Shown here: positions 37,116 to 45,395 of the stretch, in pieces
Numbering within the stretch: position 1 is the stretch's first letter
Layout of the letters: each line of letters begins with the position of its first letter
Source: Pseudomonas sp. FP1742
GTDB taxonomy: Bacteria; Pseudomonadota; Gammaproteobacteria; Pseudomonadales; Pseudomonadaceae
Reading direction: 5' to 3'
Assembly (NCBI RefSeq): GCF_030687145.1
Contig: NZ_CP117460.1
Span: 372,001-436,000, forward strand
DNA length: 64,000 nt
Position numbers and translations under genes: made by a program
Notes under the pieces: generated by a model
Told to the model about the DNA's origin: nothing
The model's database searches: none
What the model saw: only the letters and a program-made list of their open reading frames with translations

Positions 37116-37299
37116 CTCTGTCAGCCACAAAAAAACCTCAAGCTGCCGCCAATCCGCAAGCAACATTGGCGACATTTCGAACTACCCTCAACTACACGCA
37201 TGAACTCTATCGGGTGTATCACGTCTGATAGGAGGAAATGCGCCTCGACTCGCGTTAAACTGCGCGGGTTTTTAGCCCCCCCTTCCTCCGGAGTCTTCC

Positions 37300-38310
37300 A
37301 TGTCCCGCGTTACCCTGAGTCGCTATTTGATTGAGCAGACCCGCAGCAACAACACTCCTGCCGATCTGCGCTTCCTGATCGAAGTGGTGGCGCGTGCCTG
37401 TAAAGAAATCAGCCACGCCGTCTCCAAAGGCGCCCTGGGTGGTGTCCTGGGCAGCATGGGCACCGAAAACGTCCAAGGCGAAGTGCAGAAGAAACTCGAC
37501 GTGCTGTCCAACGAGATCCTGCTTGAAGCCAACGAATGGGGCGGTCACCTGGCCGGCATGGCGTCCGAAGAAATGGACAATGCCTACCAGATCCCGGGCA
37601 AATACCCGAAAGGCGCGTACCTGCTGGTATTCGACCCACTGGACGGTTCGTCGAACATCGATATCAACGCACCGGTCGGTACTATCTTCTCGGTGCTGCG
37701 TTGCCCGAACGAATACCTGAGCCAGAACGAACCTCTGAACGAAAAGGCTTTCCTGCAGCCAGGCACCGAGCAGGTAGCCGCCGGTTATGCCATCTACGGC
37801 CCGCAGACCATGCTGGTGCTGACCTTGGGCGACGGCGTAAAAGGCTTCACCCTGGACCGTGAAATGGGCAGCTTCGTCCTGACCCATGAAGACATCACCA
37901 TTCCTGAAGCCACCCAGGAATTCGCCATCAACGCGTCCAACCAGCGTCACTGGGAAGCTCCGGTACAGCGCTACGTGGGCGAATTACTGGCAGGCGAAGA
38001 AGGCCCGCTGAAAAAGAACTACAACATGCGTTGGGTCGCCGCGATGGTGGCCGACGTGCACCGCATCCTGACCCGCGGCGGTCTGTTCATGTACCCACGC
38101 GACAGCCGCGAGCCGTCGAAGCCGGGCAAACTGCGCCTGATGTACGAAGCCAACCCGATGTCGTTCCTGGTTGAACAAGCGGGTGGCGCCTCCACTGACG
38201 GCCATCAGCGCATCCTCGACATCCAGCCGGAAGGCCTGCACCAGCGTGTTGCGGTGTTCCTTGGTTCGAAAGAAGAAGTTGCCCGCGTCACGGCTTACCA
38301 CAAGGAATAA
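37300..38310 (+). CDS. fbp: fructose-1,6-bisphosphatase, class I
   Basis: 336 residues. The metal/phosphate site [20 protein letters not shown] near residues 109-128 is intact, as are the Glu of ASEEMDNA and [16 protein letters not shown] near 243-258. It dephosphorylates fructose 1,6-bisphosphate for gluconeogenesis, which pseudomonads need on organic and amino acids. The start has GGAG six bases upstream. The DUF924 gene follows after three bases and uses an AAGGA inside the end of fbp as its ribosome-binding site, so the two are co-transcribed. Confidence 0.97.
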   Translation: MSRVTLSRYLIEQTRSNNTPADLRFLIEVVARACKEISHAVSKGALGGVLGSMGTENVQGEVQKKLDVLSNEILLEANEWGGHLAGMASEEMDNAYQIPGKYPKGAYLLVFDPLDGSSNIDINAPVGTIFSVLRCPNEYLSQNEPLNEKAFLQPGTEQVAAGYAIYGPQTMLVLTLGDGVKGFTLDREMGSFVLTHEDITIPEATQEFAINASNQRHWEAPVQRYVGELLAGEEGPLKKNYNMRWVAAMVADVHRILTRGGLFMYPRDSREPSKPGKLRLMYEANPMSFLVEQAGGASTDGHQRILDIQPEGLHQRVAVFLGSKEEVARVTAYHKE

Positions 38311-38313
38311 AAC

Positions 38314-38916
38314 ATGACCGCGCCCTGGCAGCCGTTACTCGACTGGTGGTTCGGATCTTTCGAATCACCCAACGAAATAGCGGCAGCCCAGGGCAAGTTA
38401 TGGTTCGGCAAGCGCGACAGTCAGGACCTCGAAGCGCGGATGCGTTTCGGGGACCTGGTCGAGCAGGCACTGGCCGGTGGATTGACCGAATGGGCGCAAC
38501 GCCCCGAAGGTTGGCTGGCCCTGGTGCTGTTGCTCGATCAACTGCCGCGAATGATCTTTCGCGACACCCCCAAATCCTTTTCCGGCGATCTCAGGGCTCA
38601 GGCACTGGTAGCGCAAGGCATTGCTGCGGATTTCGATCGGCAACTGCGACCGATCCAGCGGGTGTTTATCTATCTGGTGTTCGAACACTGCGAAAACCTG
38701 GCGGTGCAGAACGAGGCGGTTTCGCGGTTTATCGATCTGGTTGAACAGCAGCCCGAGGCGGATCGGGCGGTGTTTGCCAACAACCTGGATTACGCCGAAC
38801 GGCATCAGAAGATCATTGCGCGGTTTGGGCGGTTTCCCCATCGCAACGCGGTGTTGGGGCGTGAGTCTACGGCTGAGGAGCTGGAGTTTCTTTCGGGGCC
38901 AGGATCGCGCTTCTAG
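38314..38916 (+). CDS. DUF924 family protein
   Basis: 200 residues, all-helical, TPR-like. Family landmarks are WWFG near residue 10, LALVLLLDQLPRMIFRDTP near 67-85, and YLVFEHCENLAVQNEA near 120-135, with the Asp-Gln-x-Arg motif visible in LLDQLPRMIFR. The function of DUF924 is unknown. It is linked to fbp by a three-base gap. A perfect 20-base palindrome follows and separates it from the convergent chemoreceptor gene. Confidence 0.88.
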   Translation: MTAPWQPLLDWWFGSFESPNEIAAAQGKLWFGKRDSQDLEARMRFGDLVEQALAGGLTEWAQRPEGWLALVLLLDQLPRMIFRDTPKSFSGDLRAQALVAQGIAADFDRQLRPIQRVFIYLVFEHCENLAVQNEAVSRFIDLVEQQPEADRAVFANNLDYAERHQKIIARFGRFPHRNAVLGRESTAEELEFLSGPGSRF

Positions 38917-38940
38917 CTTTTCGTTGCCGCTGATGCCGCC

Positions 38941-38960
38941 ATCGCGGGCTTGCCCGCGAT
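38941..38960. terminator. 20-base palindrome (REP core) between convergent genes
   Basis: ATCGCGGGC-TT-GCCCGCGAT is a perfect inverted repeat, 24 bases after the DUF924 stop and 18 bases before the receptor stop on the other strand. It has no T-run and so might act as a hairpin barrier for both transcripts. It is the REP core alone. Confidence 0.55.
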
Positions 38961-38978
38961 GAGGCCAGTGAGAGCGCC

Positions 38979-40859
38979 TTAGATCCGGAAACTACCCACC
39001 AACTGCTTCAACCGCGCCGCCTGCTGCTCAAGATCAGCACACGCACGCAAGGTCGACTGCAGGTTTTCCACACCTTCCTGGTTCAGCGTGTTGATCTCGG
39101 TGATGTCGACGTTGATCGACTCCACCACGGCCGTCTGCTCTTCGGTCGCGGTGGCCACCGACTGGTTCATCCCGTCGATCTCGCCGATGCGCTGCGTCAC
39201 GCTGCCCAGGCGTTCACCGGCCTGGTTGGCGATGCCGACGCTGCTTTCGCTCTGGCGCTGGCTGTCGGTCATGGTGCTGACCGCTTCCCGGGCGCCGACT
39301 TGCAGCTCTTCGATCATCTTTTGCACTTGCTGCGCCGAATCCTGTGTGCGGTGGGCGAGGTTGCGTACTTCGTCGGCCACCACGGCGAAACCACGGCCGG
39401 CTTCACCCGCACGGGCCGCTTCGATGGCCGCATTGAGCGCCAGCAGGTTGGTCTGTTGCGAGATGCTGGTGATCACTTCCAGAATCTGGCCGATGTTCAC
39501 CGTGTTGCTGTTCAGGGTTTCGATGTTGCCGCACGAATCGCTGATTTTTGCCGACAGCTGCTGCATCGCGGCGATGGTTTTATCCACCACTTGCTGACCG
39601 TCTTCGGCCAGGGCCCGGGCGTCGCTCGAATGTTGCGAGGCGAGGGCGGCGTTCTGGGCGATTTCCTGGGCGGCGGCGCCGAGCTGGTTGATCGCTGCCG
39701 CCACGCTGCTGGTGCGCGAGGCCTGTTGATCGGAGTTGAACATCGACGAGTTCGAAGCCGCCACTACACGCAGGGCGACTTCATTGACCTGGCCGGTGGC
39801 GGAAGACACTTCGCGGATCGAGGTATGGATACGCTCGACAAAACGGTTGAACGAGGTGCCCAGCGCACCGAATTCGTCCTGGCCGTGAATGATCAGGCGT
39901 TTGGTCAGGTCGCCTTCGCCCTCGGCGATGTCGTGCATGGCGCGGCCCATGGTCAGCAGCGGTTGCATCAGCACGCGGATCAGCATGCCCAGCAAGGCGA
40001 TGATGATCACGACGGCGATGACCATGGCGATGATCGCCGAGGTGCGGAATTCGCTGAGCATCGAGAACGCGGTGTCCTTGTCCAGCACCAGCGCCACGTA
40101 CCAGTCCGCCGACGGCACACCGTTGATGTGGGTGAAGGAGATGAACCGGGTTTTGCCGTCCAGTTCGACTTCCTTCAGGCCCGGGCTGACTTTCGGCGCG
40201 CCGTTGGGGTAGGCGTCGGCCAGATTCTTGAGTACCAGTTTGCTGTCAGGGTGGATCAGGATCTTGCCGTCGGCGCCGACAATGAACGCATGGCCATGAC
40301 CGCCGAAGTTCAGCGAGTTGATGATTGCGCTGACGCTGGACAGGTCGATATCCGCGCCGGCGACGCCAATCATCTGGTTCTGGTGCTTGACCGGCGTGGC
40401 CACGGTGATCACCAGCTTGCCCGATGACGCCGCGATGTAGGGTTCGGTGACGATAGTCTGTTGCGCGTTGTTGGCTGCCTTGTACCAGCCACGGGCGCGT
40501 GGGTCGTAGTCCGCGGCGCGGTTGCCGGTCGGGACGGAGAACATCACGCCATCGGTGCCGCCGAAGTAGCTCAACTGGAAGTTGCTGGTGTAGGCCGGCA
40601 AGTCGATGGCGCGCTTGAGGCTGGCCTGGGTGCTGCCGTCCACGGCGATCTGCTGGGACAACGATTGCAGCAATTGGATGCGGCTTTCCAGCCAGGTCTG
40701 AATGTTGCTGGTGGTCAGGCTGCCGAGTTCCTGCATCGAGGAATCAGTGCTGTTGCGCAGGGTCTGACGCTGGCGGTAATCGTTGAACAGGATGAAACAG
40801 GCGAATGCAACGGCAACAACGAGAGCGGCTGCCAGCAAGATCTTGTGGCTGAACTTCAT
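38979..40859 (-). CDS. methyl-accepting chemotaxis protein with amino-acid dCACHE domain
   Basis: About 626 residues from the ATG at 40857-40859 ([15 protein letters not shown]); an ATG four codons upstream is also possible. TM1 (7-28), a periplasmic dCACHE_1 domain (30-275), TM2 (about 278-300), HAMP, then the signalling domain with the conserved hairpin [20 protein letters not shown]. In the sensor the pattern Tyr, +5 Arg, +7 Trp, +8 Tyr (in [12 protein letters not shown]) and an Asp exactly 52 residues after the Tyr (VAGADID) reproduces the amino-acid-binding motif known from PctA-type receptors. It therefore probably senses L-amino acids. The C-terminus lacks a CheR-tethering pentapeptide. 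Confidence 0.9.
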   Translation of the reverse strand: MKFSHKILLAAALVVAVAFACFILFNDYRQRQTLRNSTDSSMQELGSLTTSNIQTWLESRIQLLQSLSQQIAVDGSTQASLKRAIDLPAYTSNFQLSYFGGTDGVMFSVPTGNRAADYDPRARGWYKAANNAQQTIVTEPYIAASSGKLVITVATPVKHQNQMIGVAGADIDLSSVSAIINSLNFGGHGHAFIVGADGKILIHPDSKLVLKNLADAYPNGAPKVSPGLKEVELDGKTRFISFTHINGVPSADWYVALVLDKDTAFSMLSEFRTSAIIAMVIAVVIIIALLGMLIRVLMQPLLTMGRAMHDIAEGEGDLTKRLIIHGQDEFGALGTSFNRFVERIHTSIREVSSATGQVNEVALRVVAASNSSMFNSDQQASRTSSVAAAINQLGAAAQEIAQNAALASQHSSDARALAEDGQQVVDKTIAAMQQLSAKISDSCGNIETLNSNTVNIGQILEVITSISQQTNLLALNAAIEAARAGEAGRGFAVVADEVRNLAHRTQDSAQQVQKMIEELQVGAREAVSTMTDSQRQSESSVGIANQAGERLGSVTQRIGEIDGMNQSVATATEEQTAVVESINVDITEINTLNQEGVENLQSTLRACADLEQQAARLKQLVGSFRI

Positions 40860-41155
40860 GTTTCTGGTCATTAAGTGATCTACCGCGCAGTGTCTGGTCA
40901 ACAAGGGGGCGTCAATTTGCCACAGTAGAGGGCTTGTCGCTGCTTTTATGTCGACTGGCCAGCGCCAAAGATTAGGCAGGTATTGACGAAAATCGACGAA
41001 ATACTCAATGGCGCGAGAAAGTGGCTGATTTATCGGTAAAAGGCTGACGAGTGGCCTAATAAATAGCCGGACGGTCGGGGAACCAGATTAGGGTTTTCTC
41101 TTCTAAGCTTCTGGTTGGCAACATGCCACCCCTCTTCCGTTCCAGGAGTTACACC

Positions 41156-41410
41156 ATGTCGCTGCGTTCTATCGCCTTGCTCTCGTTCTGCGTGTTGTTG
41201 GCCGCGTGCAGCAAGATCAATCAGGAAAATTACTCGAAGCTGTCGACCGGCATGCCCAAGGCCGAGGTTGAAACCTTGCTGGGCAAACCCACTGATTGCT
41301 CGGGCGCACTCGGCATGTCCAGCTGCACCTGGGGCGACAAAAACAGCTTTATCAGCGTGCAGTACGCCGGTGACAAAGTGCTGATGTTTTCGGGCCAAGG
41401 CCTGAAGTAA
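41156..41410 (+). CDS. small lipoprotein, SmpA/OmlA (BamE)-like
   Basis: 84 residues from the ATG at 41156, preceded by CCAGGAGTT. The signal peptide ends in the lipobox LLAAC (Cys17). The short mature part, with YSKLSTGMPKAEVETLLGKP and CTWGDKNSFISVQY, has the beta-alpha layout of the BamE/SmpA domain, where the KxxxGMxxxEVxxLLGxP signature is typical. It is far too short to be BamE itself. It is followed by a lipocalin gene 33 bases later and is probably in an operon with it. The function is unknown. Confidence 0.78.
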   Translation: MSLRSIALLSFCVLLAACSKINQENYSKLSTGMPKAEVETLLGKPTDCSGALGMSSCTWGDKNSFISVQYAGDKVLMFSGQGLK

Positions 41411-41443
41411 ACCGGGGCTTTTCGCCCACGGGAGAAAAAAATA

Positions 41444-42013
41444 ATGAAGCGGTTCCTGATCGTTCTTTTTGCCGGCCTGGTATTGGCCGGCTGCGCCTCT
41501 TCTGGTGTAGATCCGTTGGCGCCCAAGACCGTCAACAGCGTCAACCTCAAGCGTTACCAGGGAACCTGGTATGAGTTGGCGCGGCTGCCAGTGTATTTCC
41601 AGCGCAACTGCGCGCAATCCGAAGCCCATTACAGCCTCAAGCCTGACGGTGAAATGGCGGTGCTGAACCGTTGTCTGACATCGGATTGGCAATGGGAAGA
41701 AGCCAAAGGCAGGGCTTATCCACAGGTACCCGGCAAGGCCGACAAGTTGTGGGTCGAGTTCGATACCTGGTTCTCGCGACTGATACCTGGTGTGTCGAAG
41801 GGGGAATATTGGGTGTTGTACGTCAGCGATGACTACAAGACCGCGATTGTCGGCGACCCGAGCCGCCATCACCTCTGGCTGCTGTCACGCACCCCGACAG
41901 TCAATGGCGTAGTGCGTGAAGAGCTGTTGAGCAGGGCACGTCAGCAGGGCTATGACACGACACGGCTGATCTGGCGTACGTCAGATAGCAAGATGGCCAA
42001 GACTTCGAACTGA
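41444..42013 (+). CDS. outer-membrane lipocalin (Blc-like)
   Basis: 189 residues with lipobox LAGC (Cys16). The lipocalin motif NLKRYQGTWYELARLPVYFQ (near 32-51, containing GTWYE) and the structural strand VLYVSDDYKTAIVGDPSR near the C-terminus are present. Bacterial lipocalins of the Blc type are outer-membrane lipoproteins binding lysophospholipids or fatty acids. The start is preceded by GGGAG and an A-rich spacer. It lies between the small lipoprotein and a REP. Confidence 0.9.
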   Translation: MKRFLIVLFAGLVLAGCASSGVDPLAPKTVNSVNLKRYQGTWYELARLPVYFQRNCAQSEAHYSLKPDGEMAVLNRCLTSDWQWEEAKGRAYPQVPGKADKLWVEFDTWFSRLIPGVSKGEYWVLYVSDDYKTAIVGDPSRHHLWLLSRTPTVNGVVREELLSRARQQGYDTTRLIWRTSDSKMAKTSN

Positions 42014-42031
42014 CTGCCAACGAAGATTAAA

Positions 42032-42136
42032 TGTGGGAGCGGGCTTGCTCGCGAAAGCGGTCTGTCAGTCAACAACTGTGTTGAAGATGACGGCCCCTTC
42101 GCGAGCAAGTCGAATCGTCGCGCCGCCGCTCCCACA
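42032..42136. repeat. REP inverted pair with an extra insertion
   Basis: TGTGGGAGCGGGCTTGCTCG at the left; the right arm reads CGCGAGCAAG, then about 15 extra bases (TCGAATCGTCGCGCC), then GCCGCTCCCACA. Without that insert it would be a normal pair with the spacer GTCAGTCAACAACTGTGTTG. Confidence 0.85.
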
Positions 42137-42146
42137 TTTTTTTGCG

Positions 42147-43511
42147 TCAGCCCAAGAGATCGCGCAGGACTTGGGTGAATGCCCGGTTGCTCTCTTCTTC
42201 GCCGGCATGTCGCCCGTCACGTACGACCCACTGGCCGTTGACCAGCACATCCCGCACCTGACGATCGCCTCCGGCGAACAACCAACGATTGAGAATCCCG
42301 TCGCCACTGGCTGTCGCCAGGTATGGATCGTTGCCATCGAGCACCAACCAATCCGCGCGCTTGCCGACTTCCAGTGCACCAATCGGCTGCCCCAATGCCT
42401 GGGCACCGCCCTCCAGCGCGGCGTCGTACAGTGTGCGGCCGACCATTGGTTGATCCGCCCCATACAAACGATTACGCCGCTGATCGCGCAGACGCTGGCC
42501 GTATTCCAGCCAGCGCAATTCTTCCACCACGCTCAACGACACATGGCTGTCGGAGCCGATGCCCATGCGCCCGCCCTGAGCGAGGAAGTCCACCGCCGGA
42601 AAAATCCCGTCGCCGAGGTTGGCTTCGGTGGTCAGGCACAGGCCGGCGATGGCGCGGCTCTTGGCCATGAGCGTGACCTCTTGCGGGTCGGCGTGGGTGG
42701 CGTGGACCAGGCACCAGCGCTGATCGACTTCGGTGTTTTCGTACAGCCATTGCAGCGGACGGCGACCGCTCCAGCTCAGGCAGTCGTCGACTTCCTTCTG
42801 TTGCTCGGCGATGTGAATGTGTACCGGGCACTGCTTGTCGCTGGCTGCCAGCACTTCGCTGATCTGCTGCGGTGTTACCGCGCGCAACGAGTGGAAACAC
42901 AGGCCGAGCGATTGTGCCGGTTGCTGTGCCAGGATCGGCTGCAAGCGTGATTGAAGTTTTAGATAATTTTCGGTGCTGTTGATAAAACGGCGCTGGCCCT
43001 CATTCGGGGCCTGGCCGCCGAAACCGGAGTGGCTGTAGAGCACCGGCAGCAGGGTCAGGCCGATACCGGCTGAACTGGCGGCCTGGCTGATGCGCAGTGC
43101 CAGTTCAGCCGGGTCCGCGTAGGGTTGACCGTTGCTGTCGTGGTGTACGTAATGAAATTCCGCGACCGAGGTGTAACCGGCCTTGAGCATTTCGATATAG
43201 AGCTGACGGGCGATGATGCCAAGCTGATCCGGGCTGATTTTTCCGACGAGCCGGTACATCAGGTCGCGCCAGGTCCAGAAACTGTCGTTAGGATTGCCCG
43301 CTACTTCCGCCAGCCCGGCCATGGCCCGCTGGAAAGCGTGGGAGTGCAAATTCGGCATCCCCGGCAGCAATGGACCGCTCAACCGTTCAGCGCCGTCTGC
43401 GTGGGAATTGGCCTGGATATGGGTCAGAACGCCATCGGCGCTGACCTCAAGACGTACATTGTTGGCCCATCCACTAGGCAGCAGCGCGCGTTCGGCAAAG
43501 AAGGCGGACAT
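42147..43511 (-). CDS. hutF: formimidoylglutamate deiminase
   Basis: 454 residues of the amidohydrolase family. The first metal motif is MPNLHSHAFQR near 53-63, then VHIHIAEQQKE near 230 (metal His), HATHADPQE and GSDSHVSLS (Asp) further on. It hydrolyses N-formimino-L-glutamate to N-formyl-L-glutamate and ammonia, the branch that distinguishes the pseudomonad pathway from direct glutamate formiminohydrolase. It is divergent from hutC across 107 bases that hold a HutC operator. Confidence 0.95.
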   Translation of the reverse strand: MSAFFAERALLPSGWANNVRLEVSADGVLTHIQANSHADGAERLSGPLLPGMPNLHSHAFQRAMAGLAEVAGNPNDSFWTWRDLMYRLVGKISPDQLGIIARQLYIEMLKAGYTSVAEFHYVHHDSNGQPYADPAELALRISQAASSAGIGLTLLPVLYSHSGFGGQAPNEGQRRFINSTENYLKLQSRLQPILAQQPAQSLGLCFHSLRAVTPQQISEVLAASDKQCPVHIHIAEQQKEVDDCLSWSGRRPLQWLYENTEVDQRWCLVHATHADPQEVTLMAKSRAIAGLCLTTEANLGDGIFPAVDFLAQGGRMGIGSDSHVSLSVVEELRWLEYGQRLRDQRRNRLYGADQPMVGRTLYDAALEGGAQALGQPIGALEVGKRADWLVLDGNDPYLATASGDGILNRWLFAGGDRQVRDVLVNGQWVVRDGRHAGEEESNRAFTQVLRDLLG

Positions 43512-43536
43512 GGTTCAGTACCCCATCGTGTGTTAT

Positions 43537-43554
43537 TTGTATATACATATACAG
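43537..43554. promoter_or_regulatory. HutC operator between hutF and hutC
   Basis: TTGTATATACATATACAG contains the perfect palindrome TGTATATACA at 43538-43547 and an overlapping second arm TATACA. GntR/HutC-type repressors recognise GT-TA-AC-patterned palindromes of this kind. It also overlaps a likely -10 for hutF (TATATG on the reverse strand, with TTTACC 17 bases upstream), so binding would repress hutF and autoregulate hutC. Confidence 0.72.
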
Positions 43555-43618
43555 ACGTTTGCCTGCTCGGTAAACTCCGGCAAGCTAGCAACTTCTAACC
43601 GATGAACAAGGATTAACC

Positions 43619-44368
43619 GTGCCGACTCCGCCTGCAGTCTCCCCGTTGGCCGCGAACATGGGCGACAGTCCGGCGCCCTTGTACGCCCGCGTAAAACAAA
43701 TGATCACCCAGCAAATCGACAGTGGTAACTGGCCGCCGCACTACCGCGTTCCGTCGGAAAGCGAGCTGGTCAGCCAGTTGGGCTTCAGCCGCATGACCAT
43801 CAACCGCGCCCTGCGCGAGATGACCGCCGACGGCCTGTTGGTGCGTATGCAAGGCGTCGGAACGTTCGTCGCCGAGCCGAAAAGTCAGTCTGCGCTGTTT
43901 GAAGTGCACAACATCGCTGACGAGATCGCCTCCCGTGGCCATCGCCACACCTGCAAGGTGATTACCCTCGAGGAAGAGGCCGCCGGTTCCGAGCGGGCCC
44001 TGGCCCTGGACATGCGTGAAGGCCAGAAGGTGTTCCACTCACTGATCGTGCATTTCGAAAACGATATCCCAGTGCAAATCGAAGACCGTTTCGTCAATGC
44101 GCTGGTGGCGCCGGACTACCTCAAGCAAGACTTCACCCTGCAAACGCCGTATGCCTACCTGAATCAGGTCGCGCCGTTGACCGAAGGCGAACATGTGGTG
44201 GAAGCGATTCTCGCCGAGCCGTCCGAATGCAAGTTGCTGCAAATTGAAAAGGGCGAGCCGTGCCTGCTGATTCGTCGCCGCACTTGGTCCGGCCGTCAGC
44301 CAGTGACCGCCGCCCGTTTGATCCACCCCGGTTCCCGTCATCGTCTGGAAGGACGGTTCCATAAATAA
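43619..44368 (+). CDS. hutC: histidine utilization repressor
   Basis: 249 residues starting at a GTG, with AAGGA six bases upstream. A GntR-type winged helix lies at about 20-85 (YRVPSESELVSQLGFSRMTINRALREM in its parts) and a UTRA ligand domain at about 100-235. Urocanate is the known inducer for this family. Palindromes of the expected type stand in the hutF-hutC gap and upstream of hutU. The short gap of ten bases to hutD shows they form an operon. Confidence 0.95.
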   Translation: MPTPPAVSPLAANMGDSPAPLYARVKQMITQQIDSGNWPPHYRVPSESELVSQLGFSRMTINRALREMTADGLLVRMQGVGTFVAEPKSQSALFEVHNIADEIASRGHRHTCKVITLEEEAAGSERALALDMREGQKVFHSLIVHFENDIPVQIEDRFVNALVAPDYLKQDFTLQTPYAYLNQVAPLTEGEHVVEAILAEPSECKLLQIEKGEPCLLIRRRTWSGRQPVTAARLIHPGSRHRLEGRFHK

Positions 44369-44378
44369 AGAGCCATAA

Positions 44379-44948
44379 ATGAGCCAGTTGAAAGTTTTAC
44401 GCGCAGCAGATTACCCGCGCATGCCGTGGAAAAACGGCGGTGGCAGCACCGAAGAAATCACCCGCGATACCGGCGTGGGTCTTGATGGTTTTGGCTGGCG
44501 CCTGTCGATTGCCGACATCGGCGAGTCGGGCGGGTTTTCCACCTTTGCCGGTTATGAGCGGGTGATCACCGTGCTGCAAGGCGAGGGCATGACCTTGCGC
44601 GTCGATGGTCAGGATACGCGGGCGTTGTTACCCCTGGACCCATTTGCTTTCAGGGGTGAAAGTCACGTGTCGTGCACCTTGCTCGGCGGGCCGATTCGCG
44701 ATTTCAATCTGATTTATGCACCAGACCGTTACAGTGCGCGCTTGCAGTGGCTGGAGGGTGAACAGCGGTTTTTCAGTTCGGCCGGTACCGTGTTGGTGTT
44801 CAGTGTGTCTGAACAACTTGACGTGACGGTTGGTAGCGGCGCCTCTCAGCTAGGGCGCCATGATTGTCTGCAGCTAGACGGTAACGTTGGCCTGCTGGAT
44901 ATCTCTATCAAGGGTCAGTGCTGTGTAATCGAGCTGATCGCACGCTGA
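44379..44948 (+). CDS. hutD: HutD family protein
   Basis: 189 residues with a double-cupin fold suggested by strands such as GYERVITVLQGEGMTL near 52-67 and the N-terminal MPWKNGGGSTEEI. HutD is conserved in the hut operons of proteobacteria; it has been proposed to fine-tune hut expression in Pseudomonas rather than act as a pathway enzyme. No metal motif typical of active cupins is obvious. It follows hutC after ten bases. A REP pair and the hutU promoter come next. Confidence 0.93.
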   Translation: MSQLKVLRAADYPRMPWKNGGGSTEEITRDTGVGLDGFGWRLSIADIGESGGFSTFAGYERVITVLQGEGMTLRVDGQDTRALLPLDPFAFRGESHVSCTLLGGPIRDFNLIYAPDRYSARLQWLEGEQRFFSSAGTVLVFSVSEQLDVTVGSGASQLGRHDCLQLDGNVGLLDISIKGQCCVIELIAR

Positions 44949-44968
44949 GCCAGCGCCGAGTCGCCTCT

Positions 44969-45032
44969 ATCGCGGGCAAGCCCGCTCCCACAGGGACATC
45001 ATCGTACTTGTGGGAGCGGGCTTGCCCGCGAT
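44969..45032. repeat. long REP inverted pair
   Basis: ATCGCGGGCAAGCCCGCTCC and its exact mirror GGAGCGGGCTTGCCCGCGAT are separated by about 24 bases. As a whole it could form a stem of 24 base pairs after hutD, a likely end for the hutCD transcript. Confidence 0.9.
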
Positions 45033-45074
45033 GCTTTTCAGGGCTCAAAACCCGTTTCCCGCTGCGCACCAATT

Positions 45075-45120
45075 TGTTACCGAACGCCCCAGCATGGCGC
45101 AAAACCACGCTCAAGTAACA
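45075..45120. promoter_or_regulatory. candidate activator site (TGTTAC / GTAACA) upstream of hutU
   Basis: TGTTAC at 45075-45080 and GTAACA at 45115-45120 are inverted halves 34 bases apart, 110-160 bases upstream of the sigma-54 promoter. Half-sites of this form are described for CbrB, which with NtrC activates hut in P. fluorescens. The match is from memory. Confidence 0.4.
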
Positions 45121-45231
45121 ACCCGCACGTCCCCGAAAAATCCCGCCGAAAAATTTCATCTTCGCCAGAACCCTTGATCCAGGCGCTTTCCAGCCCTTTG
45201 GAAAATTTTCCTGGATGCTCATTCAACAAGT

Positions 45232-45247
45232 TGGCCGCTTGATTGCA
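45232..45247 (+). promoter_or_regulatory. sigma-54 promoter of hutU
   Basis: TGGCCGCTTGATTGCA has GG and GC exactly ten bases apart and the TTGC -12 motif, with one change in TGGCAC. The start point would fall near 45258, inside the HutC palindrome. Confidence 0.8.
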
Positions 45248-45251
45248 TATG

Positions 45252-45265
45252 CTTGTATGTACAAG
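45252..45265. promoter_or_regulatory. HutC operator at the hutU start point
   Basis: CTTGTA-TG-TACAAG, a perfect 6-2-6 palindrome of the HutC/GntR type, begins five bases after the -12 element. A bound repressor would block open-complex formation at the sigma-54 promoter. Confidence 0.75.
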
Positions 45266-45395
45266 TAAAGACGTATGTGTATGAGTCACGAAGACTCAAC
45301 CATCGTCCACTGATTCGCTGATGTGCACTGATGCCCATCGGCTTGCTCACCCACTGCCTGGGTTGGTTTGGATTGATTGCTGAGGAGTTCTTTTC

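Noticed and set aside
43590..43605. GG-N10-GC on the reverse strand in the hutF leader
   Set aside because: Only the GG and GC match; the rest of the sigma-54 consensus is missing, and a sigma-70-like -35/-10 fits better.
44969..45032. Attachment site or phage integration scar
   Set aside because: The long inverted repeat is made of two REP units and no integrase or prophage gene is near.
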